The position numbers and the translations under genes were made by a program. Of a stretch of DNA of 8,157 nucleotides, positions 5,836 to 8,157 are shown one piece after another (position 1 is the first letter of the stretch; each line of letters opens with the position of its first letter). This DNA is from Crocinitomicaceae bacterium (GTDB taxonomy: Bacteria; Bacteroidota; Bacteroidia; Flavobacteriales_D; Crocinitomicaceae): contig WTIB01000210.1 of the NCBI GenBank assembly GCA_011522905.1, positions 1 through 8,157 on the forward strand, in the 5' to 3' direction. The notes beneath the pieces are model-generated. The model saw only the letters and a list, made by a program, of their open reading frames with translations. It was not told the origin of the DNA and searched no databases.

Positions 5836-8157
5836 ATGATCAAGTCCATTCTATCTAAGCGGGGGATTTTTATTCTTTTTTCTCTATACTCACTGCTTTC
5901 TTTTTCTCAAAACATCAACGTTGGTCCATATTTACAAGATGCTGAGCCTAATTCCATTACGATTATGTGGGAAACATCCTCTGGAGAAGAGAGTACAGTA
6001 GAATGGGGAGAAACTGTAAATCTAGGAAATTCAACATCTGGAATTTTTATTACGGGAAGTGGTTTTTCAAGAATACATATCACGGCCTTATCTGGTCTTA
6101 CCGCAAATACCAAATATTATTATCGCGTAATCACTAACAATACACAGAGTGATGTATTTGATTTTGTTACTCCTCCCTTACCAAATAGCGAGGCTTCTTT
6201 TAACCTTATTTCGATGAGTGATATGCAACGAGATTGGGAGCATCCTAATGTTTTTGAAGATATGATTAATGATGAAATCATCCCTTTTGTAAACAATCGT
6301 TACGGCAATGACTTGGCAACTGATCTTGCTTATGTTTTTATTCCCGGTGACCTTGTCGTAACGGGTAGCAATTATGAGTCTTGGGAAGATACTTTTTTTG
6401 ACCCTGCACAACCATTATTGCAGCACGTTCCTGTATATCCGGTCGCAGGTAACCACGAACAAAACTCCGCCAATTATTTTAAATATTTTTCGCTTCCAAC
6501 AAATGGGACAAATCAAAATGATTATTTAGAACATTGGTATTATAAAGATTATTCAAATGTGAGATTGATTGGCCTTGAATCAAATAGTGGCTATCGAATT
6601 CAAGAGCAGCTTGACTGGCTTCAAGGTGTGCTCGACGATGCTTGCTCGAACGAACATATAGACTTTGTTTATGCACAGCTACATCACCCCTACCACTCAG
6701 AATTATGGATTGCTGGTAATACGGACTATACAGGTGATGTCATATCAATACTTGAAGCGTTTTCGAGTGCCTGCGGCAAGCCAAGCGTTCACTTCTTTGG
6801 TCATACACACGGCTATTCTAGAGGACAAAGTAGAGATCACAATCATTTAATGGTTAATGTCGCAACTGCCGGAGGAGCAATTGATAATTGGGGTGAGTAT
6901 GCACAACAAGATTACAAAGAGTTTTCTAAAAGTGACGATGATTATGGATTCGTCTTGGTCGAAGTTGAGGCAGGAAACGACCCTCAGTTTCTATTAACTC
7001 GAGTAAGTCATGGCAGCTATGAGAATGGCCTGGTAAACAATGAAATTCGGGACACAATTCGAGTGAGAAAAAACAATATTAAACCCGACAAACCAACGGG
7101 TCTGTTTCCATATCAAGATGCGCTGCTTAGTCCAGATTGTATTGTTTTTTTAGGTTCAAATTTTTCTGATGACGACAATCAGTATCAGGGTGCTGTGCAT
7201 TGGCAGGTTGCAACAGATGCTGGCTTTAACGCTTTAGTATATGATGACTGGTTTCAACATGAAAATTGGTATTATGATGTTGACCTCGAGGCTGGAAACA
7301 GCTTAACAGAGAGAGAAATAAGCATCCTACAAGAAAACTCTAGCTACTATTGGAGGGTCCGATACCGAGACCTTGGCCTCGGTTGGAGTGAGTGGTCTGA
7401 TGCCATAGCGTTTTCTACGTCAAACAGCCTTTTTTCTGCTAATCTTTTAATCAATCCTGGCGCAGAAGATAATGTGACAGGCTGGACTCAGGTTGAAGGG
7501 TCTTTCGAGTCCATCTCCAGTGGAGAGTGTGCTGGAAATAACGCCCACTCGGGAACACGACTATTTGCTGTTGGCGGGGTATGTAATCCAAATGCATATG
7601 GGGAGGGTTTTCAAGATATAAATGTAGACGCTTATGCCTCCATGATAGATCAAGATTCAGCCATCGTCTTTTTTGGGGGATATTTGAGTGATTATTCTGG
7701 AAGTGATGTTCCTGCTTTTCAGCTTGAATTTTATAATGCCTCGAATACACTTCTCGGATCTACTGTGAGCTACGAAAACCAAAGTCCTGAATGGACATAT
7801 GTATTCGACAATATTGCTGTTCCTGCTACAACGAGAAAAATTCGGATGATCTTAACAGGAACAAGAAACGCCGGTACTGATAACGACAGTTATTTTGATG
7901 ATTTATTTGTTCGTTTAAAACCAATTGGTGATGATTGTGAGCAATTGTCACTTGATGTTGAGGACAAGCCCGACCCTATAGCGATATATCCCAATCCAAC
8001 TGGAGATGTTTTTTATGTAGAATCAAACACTGAACATCTCAATTTACCCCTTCTGGTATATAATCAAGAAGGAAAAATTATCGTTGAAGGATCATTAGAC
8101 TCCGTTAAAAAAATGATTGACCTTTCTTCTTTTCCTTCAGGTGTATATTACATTAAG
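5836..8157 (+). CDS. T9SS-secreted multidomain metallophosphatase, purple-acid-phosphatase-like, 3' truncated by window edge
   Basis: At least 774 aa, open to the window end. A signal peptide (basic start, hydrophobic 11-23, likely cut SFS|QN after residue 24) is followed by a purple-acid-phosphatase N-terminal domain (about 28-115; it opens GPYLQDAEPNSITIMWET and has LTANTKYYYRV). The calcineurin-like phosphoesterase core (about 122-355) has SDMQ (D129), GDLV (D172), GNHE (N206, H207), HHP (283-285) and GHTHGYSR (H323, H325), i.e. a full set of dimetal-site motifs. True purple acid phosphatases have Tyr three residues after the second Asp (GDxxY); here it is Val175, while Gln131 fills the D-x-H/Q position. 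Next are an FN3-like domain (about 416-528, YYWRVRYRD...WSEWSD), a jelly-roll/CBM-like domain (about 537-695, from LINPGAED to YFDDLFVRL) and a T9SS type A sorting domain (about 715 on). The start follows an in-frame stop at 5806. It probably hydrolyses phosphate esters at the cell surface or outside; the substrate is unknown. Confidence 0.9.
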   Translation, partial: MIKSILSKRGIFILFSLYSLLSFSQNINVGPYLQDAEPNSITIMWETSSGEESTVEWGETVNLGNSTSGIFITGSGFSRIHITALSGLTANTKYYYRVITNNTQSDVFDFVTPPLPNSEASFNLISMSDMQRDWEHPNVFEDMINDEIIPFVNNRYGNDLATDLAYVFIPGDLVVTGSNYESWEDTFFDPAQPLLQHVPVYPVAGNHEQNSANYFKYFSLPTNGTNQNDYLEHWYYKDYSNVRLIGLESNSGYRIQEQLDWLQGVLDDACSNEHIDFVYAQLHHPYHSELWIAGNTDYTGDVISILEAFSSACGKPSVHFFGHTHGYSRGQSRDHNHLMVNVATAGGAIDNWGEYAQQDYKEFSKSDDDYGFVLVEVEAGNDPQFLLTRVSHGSYENGLVNNEIRDTIRVRKNNIKPDKPTGLFPYQDALLSPDCIVFLGSNFSDDDNQYQGAVHWQVATDAGFNALVYDDWFQHENWYYDVDLEAGNSLTEREISILQENSSYYWRVRYRDLGLGWSEWSDAIAFSTSNSLFSANLLINPGAEDNVTGWTQVEGSFESISSGECAGNNAHSGTRLFAVGGVCNPNAYGEGFQDINVDAYASMIDQDSAIVFFGGYLSDYSGSDVPAFQLEFYNASNTLLGSTVSYENQSPEWTYVFDNIAVPATTRKIRMILTGTRNAGTDNDSYFDDLFVRLKPIGDDCEQLSLDVEDKPDPIAIYPNPTGDVFYVESNTEHLNLPLLVYNQEGKIIVEGSLDSVKKMIDLSSFPSGVYYIK
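7978..8157 (+). other. T9SS type A C-terminal sorting domain (incomplete)
   Basis: The last 60 visible codons of the phosphatase match the type A sorting signal: IAIYPNPTGDVFYVES opens it, LLVYNQEGKII forms the middle strand pair, and MIDLSSFPSGVYYIK is the conserved penultimate strand. In known systems this domain directs the protein through the type IX translocon across the outer membrane and is then cleaved, with attachment to A-LPS or release. The expected final strand, commonly ending in a Lys-rich stretch, lies beyond base 8157; probably only 10-20 residues are missing. Confidence 0.93.

Noticed and set aside
5907..7750. Minus- and plus-strand frames of 61-99 codons within the phosphatase gene
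   Set aside because: The phosphatase frame is open throughout and carries all metal-site motifs, so these are shadows.
5836..8157. Calling the last gene a true purple acid phosphatase
   Set aside because: The N-terminal domain fits, but the GDxxY tyrosine ligand is replaced by Val, so I use the broader metallophosphatase name.
1..8157. Mobile element, defence island or CRISPR array
   Set aside because: There is no transposase, integrase, phage gene, spaced repeat array or tRNA, and all genes are collinear and tightly packed like core chromosome.

Overview
The window reads as a plain, densely coded stretch of a Bacteroidota chromosome, most likely Flavobacteriia or a close relative. The DNA looks AT-rich. 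All seven genes lie on the + strand. The last gene carries a C-terminal type IX secretion (T9SS) sorting domain, found only in this phylum and its near relatives. The three exported proteins all have glutamine right after the predicted signal peptidase site, a typical Bacteroidota habit. No RNA gene, insertion sequence, CRISPR array or convincing terminator is visible, and there is no non-coding stretch longer than 27 bases.

Layout from left to right: (1) the 3' end of a class A penicillin-binding protein (cell-wall transpeptidase), cut by the left edge; (2-3) the A and B subunits of a succinyl-CoA:3-ketoacid CoA-transferase (scoA, scoB); (4) cysQ, a 3'(2'),5'-bisphosphate nucleotidase; (5-6) two related outer-membrane beta-barrel proteins of the Wzi/RemB-like type in tandem; (7) a large secreted, multidomain metallophosphatase with a purple-acid-phosphatase-type N-terminal domain, an FN3-like domain, a jelly-roll-like domain and a T9SS tail, cut by the right edge.

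The genes are packed tightly: gaps of 3, 1 and 5 bases, then overlaps of 4 and 11 bases, then a 27-base gap. Co-transcription of most of the run is likely. ScoA and ScoB form one enzyme linking acetoacetate to the TCA cycle. The tightest and most suggestive group is cysQ plus the two barrel proteins, which overlap as if translationally coupled. CysQ clears the nucleotide by-product of sulfate-donor (PAPS) metabolism, and Wzi-like barrels anchor or handle surface polysaccharide, so an envelope role such as maintenance of a sulfated surface glycan is a reasonable but unproven inference. The terminal phosphatase would act at the cell surface or outside the cell.

Nothing here is clearly a new defence or mobile system. 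The best leads are the cysQ-barrel-barrel coupling, the uneven divergence of the two barrels, and the altered metal-site motifs of the secreted phosphatase (D-x-Q present, purple-acid-phosphatase tyrosine absent).
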